Assembly (NCBI RefSeq): GCF_042678945.1
Contig: NZ_JBHTLM010000015.1
Location: 1-64,000, forward strand
Reading direction: 5' to 3'
Length of the DNA stretch: 64,000 nucleotides
Origin: Fontibacillus puldeungensis
GTDB taxonomy: Bacteria > Bacillota > Bacilli > Paenibacillales > Paenibacillaceae
The first letter of the stretch is position 1; every line of letters starts with the position of its first letter. This document shows, piece after piece, positions 1 to 8,302 of the stretch. Below the pieces are notes generated by a model. That model was given only the letters and a program-made list of their open reading frames with translations. It did not search any database and was not told where the DNA came from. The translations under genes and the position numbers were made by a program.

Positions 1-158
1 GTAACCTCCACCTCATCTCGATATTGTTTAACCCATTTATACAATGAATACGGGGAGATTCCATGTTTTCGTGCAGTTAATGCTACATTCCCCCGGTCTA
101 GTGCTTCCTCGACGACCTGTATTCTCAACTCGTCAAACTTACTGTGTTGCACTCTCAT
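1..158 (-). CDS. Transposase N-terminal fragment (helix-turn-helix, IS3-like OrfA), cut by window edge
   Basis: The minus strand opens at an ATG (156-158) behind a GGAGGT ribosome site and reads about 52 codons to the window edge. The peptide has the layout of an IS3/IS66-type OrfA helix-turn-helix: FDELRIQVVEEAL, then ALTARKHGISPYSLYKWVKQ. Such proteins bind the element ends as the first half of a transposase. About 40 bp upstream lies TGGACACTTTCAGGCT (minus strand, 197-212), which could be the terminal inverted repeat. The rest of the element is outside the window, so intactness and family are not settled. Confidence 0.75.
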   Translation of the reverse strand, partial: MRVQHSKFDELRIQVVEEALDRGNVALTARKHGISPYSLYKWVKQYRDEVEV

Positions 159-235
159 ACGGACTACCTCCAGCTAATTTTTATTGTATATTGTTTAGCC
201 TGAAAGTGTCCAAGGTGATTAGGGGGCTTTATAGT

Positions 236-311
236 TTAACTGCACTTTTTACAATTAGATTTCTAAGACTGCCATAATGGCAAGGTTTAACTGTACAAAA
301 TGCAATTACTA
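236..311. repeat. Copy C of a dispersed intergenic repeat
   Basis: About 75 bases closely match 31518-31592, sharing blocks such as TGCACTTTTTACAA, CTAAGACT and CAAGGTTTAACTGTA. Both copies are intergenic. Copy C lacks the terminator hairpin and the proximal half present in copies A (11113) and B (31333). Apart from this repeat and the terminator at 416-436, nothing gene-like was seen between 159 and 459. Confidence 0.75.
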
Positions 312-415
312 CGTGCGAGGCGGCCAGAATAAGGCCATAAGCATTCGTTTTTTTCCCACGTATATGGCTACAAGATTCTTTCCCCAGTAATTTTATACTT
401 TCTGATATTAAAAAA

Positions 416-436
416 ACCGAGGCATAGGCGCTCGGT
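416..436 (-). terminator. Rho-independent terminator after the RpiR gene
   Basis: On the minus strand ACCGAG, a 9-base loop and CTCGGT are followed by a run of T. It lies about 25 bases past the RpiR stop codon and probably ends the whole amino-sugar operon. Confidence 0.85.
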
Positions 437-459
437 CTTTCATTATCATCATTTTGACT

Positions 460-1302
460 TTAATACAATTTTTCCGAAATCGCCTTTGCTGTCATTTCTC
501 TATATTTCAAGGCCTCTTCTTTTATTTTCAGCGAGACGCCGACGTTCAAAATATCGATGAGGACAAGCTGCGCCGTCTTGGCGGACAATGAGCTGCCCTG
601 CAGCGGATTTTCCCTGGCCACCATCAACAGCACAATATCCGCCAGCTTCGTAATCGGAGAACGGGCATTGCTTGTAATGACAATAATTTGGGCCCCCGCT
701 TTTTTGGCCAGACTCAGGTTGTCAATCGTATCTTTGGTGCTTCCGGATATAGAGAGCCCTACGGCCACATCCCCTTTTCTCATTAGCGAGGCGGACATAG
801 CCTGAAAATGGGTGTCGGATCGCGCTATACTGTTCTTTCCGATTCTTGAAAAACTGTGAGCCGCGAGCTGGGCCGTAAGTCCGGAAGAGCCTACGCCAAA
901 AAAGCTAATATTCGTAGCTTGATACAGTAGAGATATCGCTTTCTCCAATTGGTCCGGATTGACTAGCTCCGAGGTTTGCTCCAGCGTTTCAATATGCATC
1001 GAGATCACTTTCCGATTTAAGGTCGCCGCGTCATCCTCTTCGGTAACTTCATGATATAAACGGTCAGATGGCTTAACTAAATCCTGGGCCAAAGACAATT
1101 TAAAATCCTGAAATCCATGGAATTTCAGCTTACGACACAGTCTTAATACGGTCGTCTCGCCCACATCAGCCCTCTCGGCCAGCTCCGTGACCGAATGGTA
1201 AATGACATCCTGCGCATTTTCCAGAATGAATTTAGCCACTTTTTGCTCTGTTTTCGTGAGTCCGTTCAGATGACTTCGGATCGACAGCAGCGTTTTCCCC
1301 AT
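460..1302 (-). CDS. MurR/RpiR family transcriptional regulator (likely amino-sugar operon regulator)
   Basis: This 280-residue protein has an N-terminal helix-turn-helix of the RpiR type (residues 1-77, with TKTEQKVAKFIL and VGETTVLRLCRKL) and a C-terminal sugar-isomerase (SIS) domain (about 120-255, FFGVGSSG, GLSISGSTKDT). SIS domains in this family sense phosphosugars. As the last gene after nanE, an ABC importer and a ROK kinase, it most likely controls that operon in response to an amino-sugar phosphate. The start is uncertain: an in-frame GTG at 1395 would add 31 residues with no family match and no ribosome site. The ATG at 1302 gives the usual family length but also has only a poorly spaced AAGGA. 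Confidence 0.9.
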   Translation of the reverse strand: MGKTLLSIRSHLNGLTKTEQKVAKFILENAQDVIYHSVTELAERADVGETTVLRLCRKLKFHGFQDFKLSLAQDLVKPSDRLYHEVTEEDDAATLNRKVISMHIETLEQTSELVNPDQLEKAISLLYQATNISFFGVGSSGLTAQLAAHSFSRIGKNSIARSDTHFQAMSASLMRKGDVAVGLSISGSTKDTIDNLSLAKKAGAQIIVITSNARSPITKLADIVLLMVARENPLQGSSLSAKTAQLVLIDILNVGVSLKIKEEALKYREMTAKAISEKLY

Positions 1303-1486
1303 TCCTTGTTCGCTTAACAAGTAAATTCCCCTTTCAGGCCCGATACCCATTTCACCGATTCTAAGGCAAATACTCCGGTTTTGTTGACATACCACGACAT
1401 TGGTTTTTCTACTAATAAATTATACATAATATTGAAAAATGGCAAATGCAATTGTTACCCTATTTAAGTATATCCAATTGGGCTTT

Positions 1487-2437
1487 CTATTTCATCTTTT
1501 CAAAAATGTCGGCTGCCGCACCGATCACTCCTCCGTCGTCCTCCAGCATCGCTGCCACAACATCTATGGTCTCCGGCGAATTTCGGTATACGGGCAGCAA
1601 AGAGCTCGCGAGCTCTTCCCTGACAATATCCAATAGGAAATTGCCTTGCTTCGTTATAGCCCCGCCAACTACTATGCCCTCAGGGTTAAATATGTGGATC
1701 AGATTGGCTAATCCGATCGCGATATAACGAGCATACTGGCGGACAAGCACTGATGCAAGCTTGTGATCTTCACGAGCAAGGGAGAACACAGCCTTCGACG
1801 AGACCAACTCTTTGGCTTCAGGGTCGACTTGGCGAGCCATCCGCATCAACCCCGTCACAGAAGCATATTGCTCCCAGCAGCCGGTTCTCCCGCAATTGCA
1901 AGGCTCGCCTCCGTCTACAATGACATGGTGGCCTACCTCTCCGGCGTAACCGCTGCGACCGCGGTACGGCTTCCCGTCGACAATAAGGCATCCGCCAACC
2001 CCAGTTCCGAGCGTAACACATACAAAATTTCGCCAGTTTCGGCCGGAGCCAACCCACGCTTCCCCGAAGGCCATCGCATTAGCGTCATTGTCGACGGATA
2101 CAGGCAGGCCAGTCGATGCATGCAACTGCTCACCAAGCTTCATACCCGCCCAGCCCGGTAAATTGGCAGTCGCCCCCATGACTACACCTTCGGCATGATT
2201 GACTTGGCCGGCCGTTCCGATACCTGTGCCAATAAGCGACCAGCCTCTTTTCCGGGCTTCATCCGATAGTTGCTCTACAATACTTATAACTCGCTGCAAC
2301 AGCGCTTCGCCGCCTAAATAGGCCTCCGTGGGGAGGACCAAACGATAAACCACTTCTCCTCGATCATTTACGATACCGGCCTTGATATTCGTACCGCCAA
2401 GGTCGATTCCGATCGCCACGCTCTCTTGATGGCTCAT
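1487..2437 (-). CDS. ROK family sugar kinase (probable N-acetylmannosamine or related kinase)
   Basis: ROK-fold kinase of 316 residues, phosphorylating a hexose or N-acetylhexosamine with ATP in the cytoplasm. The N-terminal phosphate-binding motif is GIDLGGTNIKAG, the second is GTGVGGCLIVDG. The ROK signature EVGHH plus the zinc cluster CNCGRTGCWEQYAS (near residues 170-190) is complete. Its ATG overlaps the upstream DUF4127 stop in an ATGA arrangement, implying coupled translation. With NanE in the same operon, a NanK-like role (ManNAc to ManNAc-6-phosphate) is a good inference, but ROK kinases are hard to assign by sequence, and glucokinase or GlcNAc kinase activity is possible. Confidence 0.9.
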   Translation of the reverse strand: MSHQESVAIGIDLGGTNIKAGIVNDRGEVVYRLVLPTEAYLGGEALLQRVISIVEQLSDEARKRGWSLIGTGIGTAGQVNHAEGVVMGATANLPGWAGMKLGEQLHASTGLPVSVDNDANAMAFGEAWVGSGRNWRNFVCVTLGTGVGGCLIVDGKPYRGRSGYAGEVGHHVIVDGGEPCNCGRTGCWEQYASVTGLMRMARQVDPEAKELVSSKAVFSLAREDHKLASVLVRQYARYIAIGLANLIHIFNPEGIVVGGAITKQGNFLLDIVREELASSLLPVYRNSPETIDVVAAMLEDDGGVIGAAADIFEKMK

Positions 2438-4008
2438 CGTTTGGTTTCCCCCTCCTCCATTTCTACTTGGAATCCTACCTCAAACATTCGGTTCCAGGGA
2501 AGCGTCACACTCTGAATATTCAAACTTTCAGCAACCTGCCCCTGCATATAGCGACCAACAAAAGCGTTCAGCTCCGCTTCAATAATGCGGCATACCTGAT
2601 CCTGCACATGAGAAAGGGCAAAATAGCTTGCTCCAAGCGGCGGCAGCGATTCAAGACATACCTTATAGCGGACCAGCGACTGGTATCCCCAATCTTCGAT
2701 CAGCCGGGAAATATAGAACAGACGGCTGCTGCGTCCGAATCTTTTCTTCTCATCGCCAGCAGCTTTCCGGTAGAACGAGGCGATAACCGCATGGGCAATA
2801 ACGGTCCCCAGTGAATTGCCTGAAGTGTTCCAGCCGGCGTATCCTTCAAGACGGGGGAGCAACCCCCGGCTGTGAAGCAGCGTCATCAGCAAATGATCTC
2901 CACCGTTGCATAGGGCAACATCAGCCAGCATCACAAGCCGATCGGCGTCCAGGTAATGCTTCATCGCCTGGGCGAATTCGCGCGTATTCACCTCCGAAAA
3001 ATAAGAGCGGTGCCGCTCCTGGACCAGCGTGCTGGTCTCGCCCATCTCTTGCTGCGATACGGCCGGAGAATGCACCATCAGAATTGCATCCGCATCGGCG
3101 GACCCATCGGCCATAACCGCCCCGGCCGAGGTAAGATGCGCCTTAATGCTTTCGTTTAAGCTGCGATCCTCATATTTAGGAATGCACAGCGGCCCCTGGG
3201 TCGAGGAATACCGGACGAATAAGGAAGGCGTAAACTGCTTCAATTCGGAGAACACCCGTGCAAAGAGCGTACAGCCGATTTCGTCGGCTCCCGGATAGAT
3301 CGCTACCCGGTCGGCCAGTCCGGCAAGCTCCGTTTGGATCGTCAAGGCCCGCTGTTCCATCGCGCTAAACCCATACTGAGCGTTGTCGTCCAACGGGAAA
3401 ATCAAATAATCGATCACTCCGGTTTCCGCGAGCTCCAGTGCCGCCTTGTTAACATCCGAGTTAACGCTGCGTCTTGTACGGTAATCGGTCAGCACATCTT
3501 CCGGAATGGTGGCCAGCACCTCGCTCAGCCGCTTCTGCTCCGCTTCCGTCAAACCAACGCTTTCGCTTTTATCGCTGAGCCAGCCAAGCTCATAAATTTC
3601 ACGGCCGACCTGGTCGTAATAATCCGGTTCCTCCTCACTGCTAGAATACGCCGGGACCCGGGTGATTAAATTGAACGCGTATATTTTCAGATGCGGATTC
3701 GCTTCCTTTGCTTTTCGGAGCAGTTGCAGCCGCACCCGGCAGTCCTCCGAGCTGTCATGATGGAGACGGGAAGGCACGATGCCGCCATGTACGAGCATGT
3801 CGAGCGAAGCAATTAGCACGCCGGCAGTCCGACATTCCTCCATGAGCCAATCCGCCACCCCCGTTAGATTGGCCCGCTGCTTTTTCTTCCCTAGAAGCTC
3901 CAGCGCAGGAACCAGCATCTCCAGATCCGTCATCGCGGCGAGCTGCTGCGGGTAAAGCCTGTTGCATGGTCTTTCATCCAAGGGCAAATAAACAACCTTT
4001 GTCTTCAT
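2434..4008 (-). CDS. DUF4127 family protein of unknown function
   Basis: A 524-residue soluble protein opening with KVVYLPLDERPCN, the typical start of DUF4127 proteins, and carrying conserved-looking acidic and histidine motifs (LIASLDMLVHGGIVPSR, DYLIFPLDDNAQYG, IYPGADEIGCTL, LADVALCNGGDHLLM). No signal peptide or membrane segment is visible. The ATG at 4008 follows GGAAGGTG at good spacing; a GTG three codons earlier is less likely. It sits between the permeases and the ROK kinase, the place where a catabolic enzyme acting on the imported sugar is expected. Its reaction is not known to me. The conserved Asp/Glu/His pattern suggests an enzyme, which is inference only. Confidence 0.85.
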   Translation of the reverse strand: MKTKVVYLPLDERPCNRLYPQQLAAMTDLEMLVPALELLGKKKQRANLTGVADWLMEECRTAGVLIASLDMLVHGGIVPSRLHHDSSEDCRVRLQLLRKAKEANPHLKIYAFNLITRVPAYSSSEEEPDYYDQVGREIYELGWLSDKSESVGLTEAEQKRLSEVLATIPEDVLTDYRTRRSVNSDVNKAALELAETGVIDYLIFPLDDNAQYGFSAMEQRALTIQTELAGLADRVAIYPGADEIGCTLFARVFSELKQFTPSLFVRYSSTQGPLCIPKYEDRSLNESIKAHLTSAGAVMADGSADADAILMVHSPAVSQQEMGETSTLVQERHRSYFSEVNTREFAQAMKHYLDADRLVMLADVALCNGGDHLLMTLLHSRGLLPRLEGYAGWNTSGNSLGTVIAHAVIASFYRKAAGDEKKRFGRSSRLFYISRLIEDWGYQSLVRYKVCLESLPPLGASYFALSHVQDQVCRIIEAELNAFVGRYMQGQVAESLNIQSVTLPWNRMFEVGFQVEMEEGETKR

Positions 4009-4056
4009 CCTTAACACCTTCCTAATAGACGTATTGGTGAGAATCGGCCAGAGCCG

Positions 4057-4890
4057 TCACTCCTTCACTGCGCCCGCAGTAATCCCGCGAATAAACTGCT
4101 TTTGCATCAGCAGGAACAAGATGATCATCGGAATCAGAGACATTACCGAGCCGGCCATGATCGCCGTCCAGTCGATGTCTCTCGACGATTTGAAAAGAGC
4201 CATACCTACCGGAAGTGTCCGCATCTGATCGTTGTTCGTAACAAGCAGCGGCCACAGCAGGTTGTTCCAGGCCGTGTTAAACGTAAAGATTGCCAAAGTT
4301 GCCATGGCCCCGCGGTTTAAAGGGACAACGATTTTCCAAAATGTCCGCATTTGCGAGCTTCCGTCGATCGTTGCCGCTTCAAGCAGGGCATCCGGCATGG
4401 ACAGCATGAACTGACGGATCAGGAAAATGCCGAAGGCGGTGGAGATTTGAGGAAGGATCAGCCCCTGATACGTATCGATCCAGCCGAAATTCGAGATCAT
4501 CCGAAACAGAGGAATCATCGTTGCCTGAAACGGGATCATGAGCGTGATCAGAAACAACATGAAGAGAATATTCCGGCCTGGAAATCTCATTTTAGCGAAT
4601 GCGTACCCGGCCATCGTGCACAGCAGCACCGTGACGGCTGTGATCAATAGGGCAACGACAATACTATTCAGGTAATAACGTCCAAATGGAATCATGGAGA
4701 ACACTTTCTCGTAGTTTGCAAAATCAAGCGAATCCGGAATCCATTTCGGCGGAAAGCGGAACACTTCACTCCCCGGCTTAAAGGATGTCGAGAGCATCCA
4801 GGCGAGCGGAGCCAGATTCAGCACTAAACCCGCGCTTAGAAACAGGTATATGAAGAACAACTGGATTTTCTTCTTTTTGAATTCTCCCAT
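4057..4890 (-). CDS. Carbohydrate ABC transporter permease (MalG/UgpE type)
   Basis: Inner-membrane subunit of a CUT1-type sugar importer, 277 residues with about six membrane helices. The cytoplasmic ATPase-contact loop (EAA motif) is readable as EAATIDGSSQMRTFWKIVVPL. The C-terminal helix ends in the family-typical KQFIRGITAGAVKE. GAGGTAA lies just before the ATG. It follows the partner permease by 10 bases. The operon has no ATP-binding subunit, so a shared MsmX-like ATPase elsewhere in the genome is presumed. Confidence 0.95.
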   Translation of the reverse strand: MGEFKKKKIQLFFIYLFLSAGLVLNLAPLAWMLSTSFKPGSEVFRFPPKWIPDSLDFANYEKVFSMIPFGRYYLNSIVVALLITAVTVLLCTMAGYAFAKMRFPGRNILFMLFLITLMIPFQATMIPLFRMISNFGWIDTYQGLILPQISTAFGIFLIRQFMLSMPDALLEAATIDGSSQMRTFWKIVVPLNRGAMATLAIFTFNTAWNNLLWPLLVTNNDQMRTLPVGMALFKSSRDIDWTAIMAGSVMSLIPMIILFLLMQKQFIRGITAGAVKE

Positions 4891-4900
4891 GGCGGTTACC

Positions 4901-5821
4901 TCATTCTTCCTTCTTATAGATCAGCTTGAACTGGATCAGCGAAATAATGAGCAACATGAACAAAAAGATGTAGGATAGCGCAGACGTGTAGCCCAGTTTC
5001 AAGTATCTAAAGTTGCTGAAAATTTGAAAGACGATCGTTTCTGTGGATTTCACCGGTCCTCCGTTTGTCATGACATAAATTTGGTCAAATACGTTAAACG
5101 CTCCGATTACCCCGTATATGAGCAGGAAGGCGAGCGTGTCCTTAAGGCCCGGAAGCGTAACGTTCAGAAACGATTTGAAGCCGCCCGCGCCGTCTATTTT
5201 AGCCGCCTCATACAAATGCTCCGGAATCTTTTGCAGCGCCGCCAAAAATACGATCATCGAAAAGCCCATCCCCTGCCAAATACTCGTGCCGATAATGGAA
5301 TACATGGCAACCCTTTTGTCCGTCAGCCATCCTACCGGCTCAAGTCCCAGATCGCCCAGGATGAAATTCAGGAGTCCCTTCTCGTTGTAGATCAGCGTCC
5401 ATACGAGAGCTACGACGACCATCGGAGTGATGACAGGGATAAAATAAGTGACCTTGAAAAAGCTCTGGAAACGTCTCAACTTATCGATCAAAAGCGCCAG
5501 TATTAACGCGATTCCCATCCCGCCGATCAAGCTGACGACAGCAAATTTGACCGTGTTCAGCAATGCCTTGTGAAAATCCTGACTCTCCAAAATCTTCATA
5601 TAGTTTTGGGCTCCGATGTATTTGGCGCTCTGAAGCCCGTTCCAGTTCGTGAAGCTCATCAAAAATCCATACACCATCGGAATAAGGCTAAAGACGATGA
5701 GCAAAGCGATAGGAATCAGTACGAATAGGTAAGCTTCCTTGCTCTTTCTCATCTCCCGCAAAATATTGCGCCGATGGGGAAGCAACTTGCGCTCCGGCTC
5801 GACGGCAAGGTGTCCGTTCAT
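4901..5821 (-). CDS. Carbohydrate ABC transporter permease (MalF/UgpA type)
   Basis: A 306-residue membrane subunit with a first helix near residues 33-55 and an EAA loop reading YEAAKIDGAGGFKSFLNVTLPG, partnering the downstream permease. The ATG at 5821 has AGGGTGG five bases upstream; an in-frame GTG at 5830 overlaps that ribosome site and is less likely. It is separated from the binding-protein gene by a strong hairpin (5842-5868), which fits the usual excess of binding protein over permease. Confidence 0.95.
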   Translation of the reverse strand: MNGHLAVEPERKLLPHRRNILREMRKSKEAYLFVLIPIALLIVFSLIPMVYGFLMSFTNWNGLQSAKYIGAQNYMKILESQDFHKALLNTVKFAVVSLIGGMGIALILALLIDKLRRFQSFFKVTYFIPVITPMVVVALVWTLIYNEKGLLNFILGDLGLEPVGWLTDKRVAMYSIIGTSIWQGMGFSMIVFLAALQKIPEHLYEAAKIDGAGGFKSFLNVTLPGLKDTLAFLLIYGVIGAFNVFDQIYVMTNGGPVKSTETIVFQIFSNFRYLKLGYTSALSYIFLFMLLIISLIQFKLIYKKEE

Positions 5822-5841
5822 CTTTCCCACCCTTTCAGTGA

Positions 5842-5868
5842 AAGGCGGGTATATGCCATACCCGCCTT
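5842..5868 (-). promoter_or_regulatory. Intercistronic hairpin between binding-protein and permease genes
   Basis: A perfect 11-bp stem (AAGGCGGGTAT / ATACCCGCCTT, 5-base loop) with no T-tract on the minus strand. It probably protects the upstream binding-protein message or partly stops polymerase, giving more binding protein than permease. Equivalent hairpins occur at 13602 and 21069 in the two other ABC operons. Confidence 0.75.
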
Positions 5869-5907
5869 AACATTCAACATGCTTCTACTTTTCCCGAGGA
5901 ACCCTGC

Positions 5908-7236
5908 TTATTCCTGCGCTAGGATTTGATTCACCTTTTCGGCAGCTTCATCCAACGCTTCCTTCGGCGAAGACTCCTTCATCACCGCTTTGGCAACCGC
6001 ATCGGTGATGGTTTGGCTAATTTCCTGCCAGGAGCTGACGATCGGGTTTGGTTTGCCTTGTTCAACAGCCTTTTTAAATACGTTCAGCGGAACATCGTCT
6101 CCGAAGAACGGGTCTGGTGCGCTGACTTCCTTCGATTCGAGTGCTGGCAAATATCCCGGTGCAGCCCCGGAAGTCTTGTACACCTGAACGGCATTTTCTT
6201 CCCGGCTCAAGAACTCGATGAACTTCCAGGCCTCTTCTTTATGCTTCGATTTCTCGAAAATACTCAAATAAGTGCCCCCGATATGGGTTCCGTACTGTTT
6301 GTGGCTCATGGCATCGGTAATTTTCCACTTGCCCTTTTGCTCCGGATTGCTGTTCTTGATTAAGCCCATAACATAAGGTCCGTCCTGGAACATGGCTATG
6401 GTTCCGTCCTTTAGTCCCGCTACGTAGCTGCCGCGGTCCGGCGTCCAGTTAATGGCAATTTTATATTTGTTGACCATATCGGCATAAAACTGCAGTGCTT
6501 CAACCCCTTCGGGACTATTGAAGGCAGCTTGCTTCATGTCGTCAGACAGGACTTTCCCGCCATTCGCATAGAGGAATGGTTCATAGTGGTTCCAATCCGG
6601 CATAACCAGAAAAGCGTATTGATCGGTTTTTCCGTCCCCATCCACATCCTTAGTTAACTTTTTGCCGACATCAACAAGCTCGTCCCAATTTTTCGGTGGA
6701 GCGGCTGCGCCTGCCTCCTTGAGCAAATCGCTGCGATAATACAAGGAATAAGAGTCGAAGTCATAAGGAATACCGAACAAACCTTGGTCCGTGGTCGCAG
6801 CTTTGATCATTCCTTCGCTGTATACTGACTTGATGTCTTGTCCATTGACTTTCCCGCCGGAAAGCGTATTCAAATCTGCAAACAGGCCAAATACCGTATA
6901 TTTAGGATTCCACATGAGTCCGGTCGTAGCAATGTCCGGCGTTTCCCCGCCGGATGCGGCAGCGGCCATTTTATCCCAGAAGTTATCCCATGGCTGCTCC
7001 TGAAAATCGATCTTGATATTAGGGAACTCCTCTTCAAATTTCGGAATCAAGGGCTTGATTGGTGTAGTAGCTCCGTAGTTGTCCCATACCGTAATCGTAA
7101 CCTGTTCCTGCTTCTCACCTTGCTCTTTCGTAGCGGGCTTGCTGTTGTCGCTTTTCCCTCCGGAACAGCCGGATAACGCCATAGCCGAGACCAAGATTAA
7201 AGACAGCATAATTGATAGCTTTGATTTGTGTTGCAT
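5908..7236 (-). CDS. Sugar ABC transporter substrate-binding lipoprotein
   Basis: Extracellular solute-binding protein (family 1), 442 residues, captured outside the membrane by a lipid anchor: signal peptide KLSIMLSLILVSAMALSGC with the lipobox LSGC, then a Ser/Gly/Lys linker. The mature part has the usual TITVWDNYG, DIATTGLMWNP, WDELVDVGKKL and AWKFIEFLSREENA blocks. The ATG at 7236 is preceded by GGGAGGG; a longer in-frame start at 7272 would put extra polar residues before the signal peptide. In context with nanE and a ROK kinase, the ligand is probably an amino sugar or a glycan fragment containing one. Confidence 0.95.
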   Translation of the reverse strand: MQHKSKLSIMLSLILVSAMALSGCSGGKSDNSKPATKEQGEKQEQVTITVWDNYGATTPIKPLIPKFEEEFPNIKIDFQEQPWDNFWDKMAAAASGGETPDIATTGLMWNPKYTVFGLFADLNTLSGGKVNGQDIKSVYSEGMIKAATTDQGLFGIPYDFDSYSLYYRSDLLKEAGAAAPPKNWDELVDVGKKLTKDVDGDGKTDQYAFLVMPDWNHYEPFLYANGGKVLSDDMKQAAFNSPEGVEALQFYADMVNKYKIAINWTPDRGSYVAGLKDGTIAMFQDGPYVMGLIKNSNPEQKGKWKITDAMSHKQYGTHIGGTYLSIFEKSKHKEEAWKFIEFLSREENAVQVYKTSGAAPGYLPALESKEVSAPDPFFGDDVPLNVFKKAVEQGKPNPIVSSWQEISQTITDAVAKAVMKESSPKEALDEAAEKVNQILAQE

Positions 7237-7335
7237 GTTAACCCTCCCTTTTTGATGTTCCATATTGACCAAGCCCTTGAGTCCAAATACATGAAGCGGT
7301 TCATCCCCCCTCTCAGTGACTTCCTTCCGAAGTGA

Positions 7336-8031
7336 TCAGTTATACGGAAAATGAGATAGCGCATCAACATATTTCTTAACAATCTCTTGAGGACGCGTAA
7401 TGGCTCCTCCAATAACTACCGCATACGCCCCTTCCTGCAAGCAGTACAAAGCCTGCTCTGGACTATGAATTCTGCCCTCACCCAATACTGGAATCCTCAC
7501 CCTCGAACTCAGGTCAGCGATCAACTGAAAATCAGGTTCTTGCCCTTGAGGGCTGTATGGGGTATAACCTGACAACGTTGTAGAAATGAGATCAAATCCA
7601 AGCTGCTCGGCCATCAATCCTTCTTCTAACGTCGAAATATCTGCCATAAGCAATACCTGGTGCTTTCTTCTAATCTCTTTAACGATCTCCGAAAGGGATA
7701 ATCCATCCGGGCGGTCGCGTTTAGTCGCGTCCATCGCCACAATATCGGCTCCGGCAGCAATCACTCCTTCAACTTCTTCTAAAGTTGGTGTAATATATAC
7801 GCCAAATCCCGCATATTCCCTTTTCCATAAACCAATCAAAGGCAGCTTCGTAACGCGCTTGATCGCCGCGATATCCTGGGGTGTATTCGCACGAATTCCC
7901 ACGGCATCGCCCATTTCGGCAGATATCGCGAACCGGGTCATAAACTCGCTGCCGAAAAATGGTTCTCCCTCAAGAGCCTGACAGGACACAATCAAACCGC
8001 CTTTGAATGATTCAATGATGGAATGGGCCAT
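7336..8031 (-). CDS. nanE: Putative N-acetylmannosamine-6-phosphate 2-epimerase
   Basis: A 231-residue TIM-barrel protein of the NanE family, converting ManNAc-6-phosphate to GlcNAc-6-phosphate in the cytoplasm. Typical blocks are GGLIVSCQALEGEPF, AVGIRANTPQDI, LPLIGLWKREY, YITPT, GADIVAMDATKRDRP, MADIST and EGRIHSPEQA. The ATG at 8031 follows TTGGAGG. It is the first gene of the operon. Neither NanA lyase nor a sialidase is in the window, so the imported sugar could be ManNAc or an unusual amino sugar rather than sialic acid. GlcNAc-6-phosphate made here can be processed by NagA and NagB encoded at 33-35 kb. Confidence 0.93.
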   Translation of the reverse strand: MAHSIIESFKGGLIVSCQALEGEPFFGSEFMTRFAISAEMGDAVGIRANTPQDIAAIKRVTKLPLIGLWKREYAGFGVYITPTLEEVEGVIAAGADIVAMDATKRDRPDGLSLSEIVKEIRRKHQVLLMADISTLEEGLMAEQLGFDLISTTLSGYTPYSPQGQEPDFQLIADLSSRVRIPVLGEGRIHSPEQALYCLQEGAYAVVIGGAITRPQEIVKKYVDALSHFPYN

Positions 8032-8080
8032 GAGCAAAACCTCCAATTATATGATAAATTTCTCCTTTTATTAATGTATA

Positions 8081-8189
8081 GGAGAATATTTTCTCCAAAT
8101 AGAAGTAAAAAAATATCTTTTTATGCTTGTGAAAGATTAACAGATAACTTATGTTCTAAAATAGAATCCGTAGGAAGAATAATATCTCC
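8081..8189 (-). promoter_or_regulatory. Candidate operator pair upstream of the nanE operon
   Basis: Two inverted-repeat sites lie in the AT-rich leader. One is GGAGAATATTTTCTCC (8081-8096), a near-perfect palindrome with arms GGAGAA/TTCTCC. The other is a weaker copy, GGAAGAATAATATCTCC (8173-8189). Dimeric RpiR-type regulators bind such sites, so the regulator at 460-1302 is the natural candidate. The pairing is inference from position and symmetry. Confidence 0.5.
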
Positions 8190-8256
8190 AAATTATTTTT
8201 ATATAATGGTTTTTTTCTTTATTATAGAATTGCAATTCACTTTTGTAAACAAAAAA

Positions 8257-8288
8257 ATGAAGCCGCCCTCGAGAAGGGGCAACTTCAT
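8257..8288 (-). terminator. Rho-independent terminator after the foldase gene
   Basis: Hairpin with outer stem ATGAAG/CTTCAT and inner CCC/GGG, followed on the minus strand by seven T. It begins about 15 bases after the foldase stop codon. Confidence 0.85.
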
Positions 8289-8302
8289 CAATTTCTTTTT
8301 TT

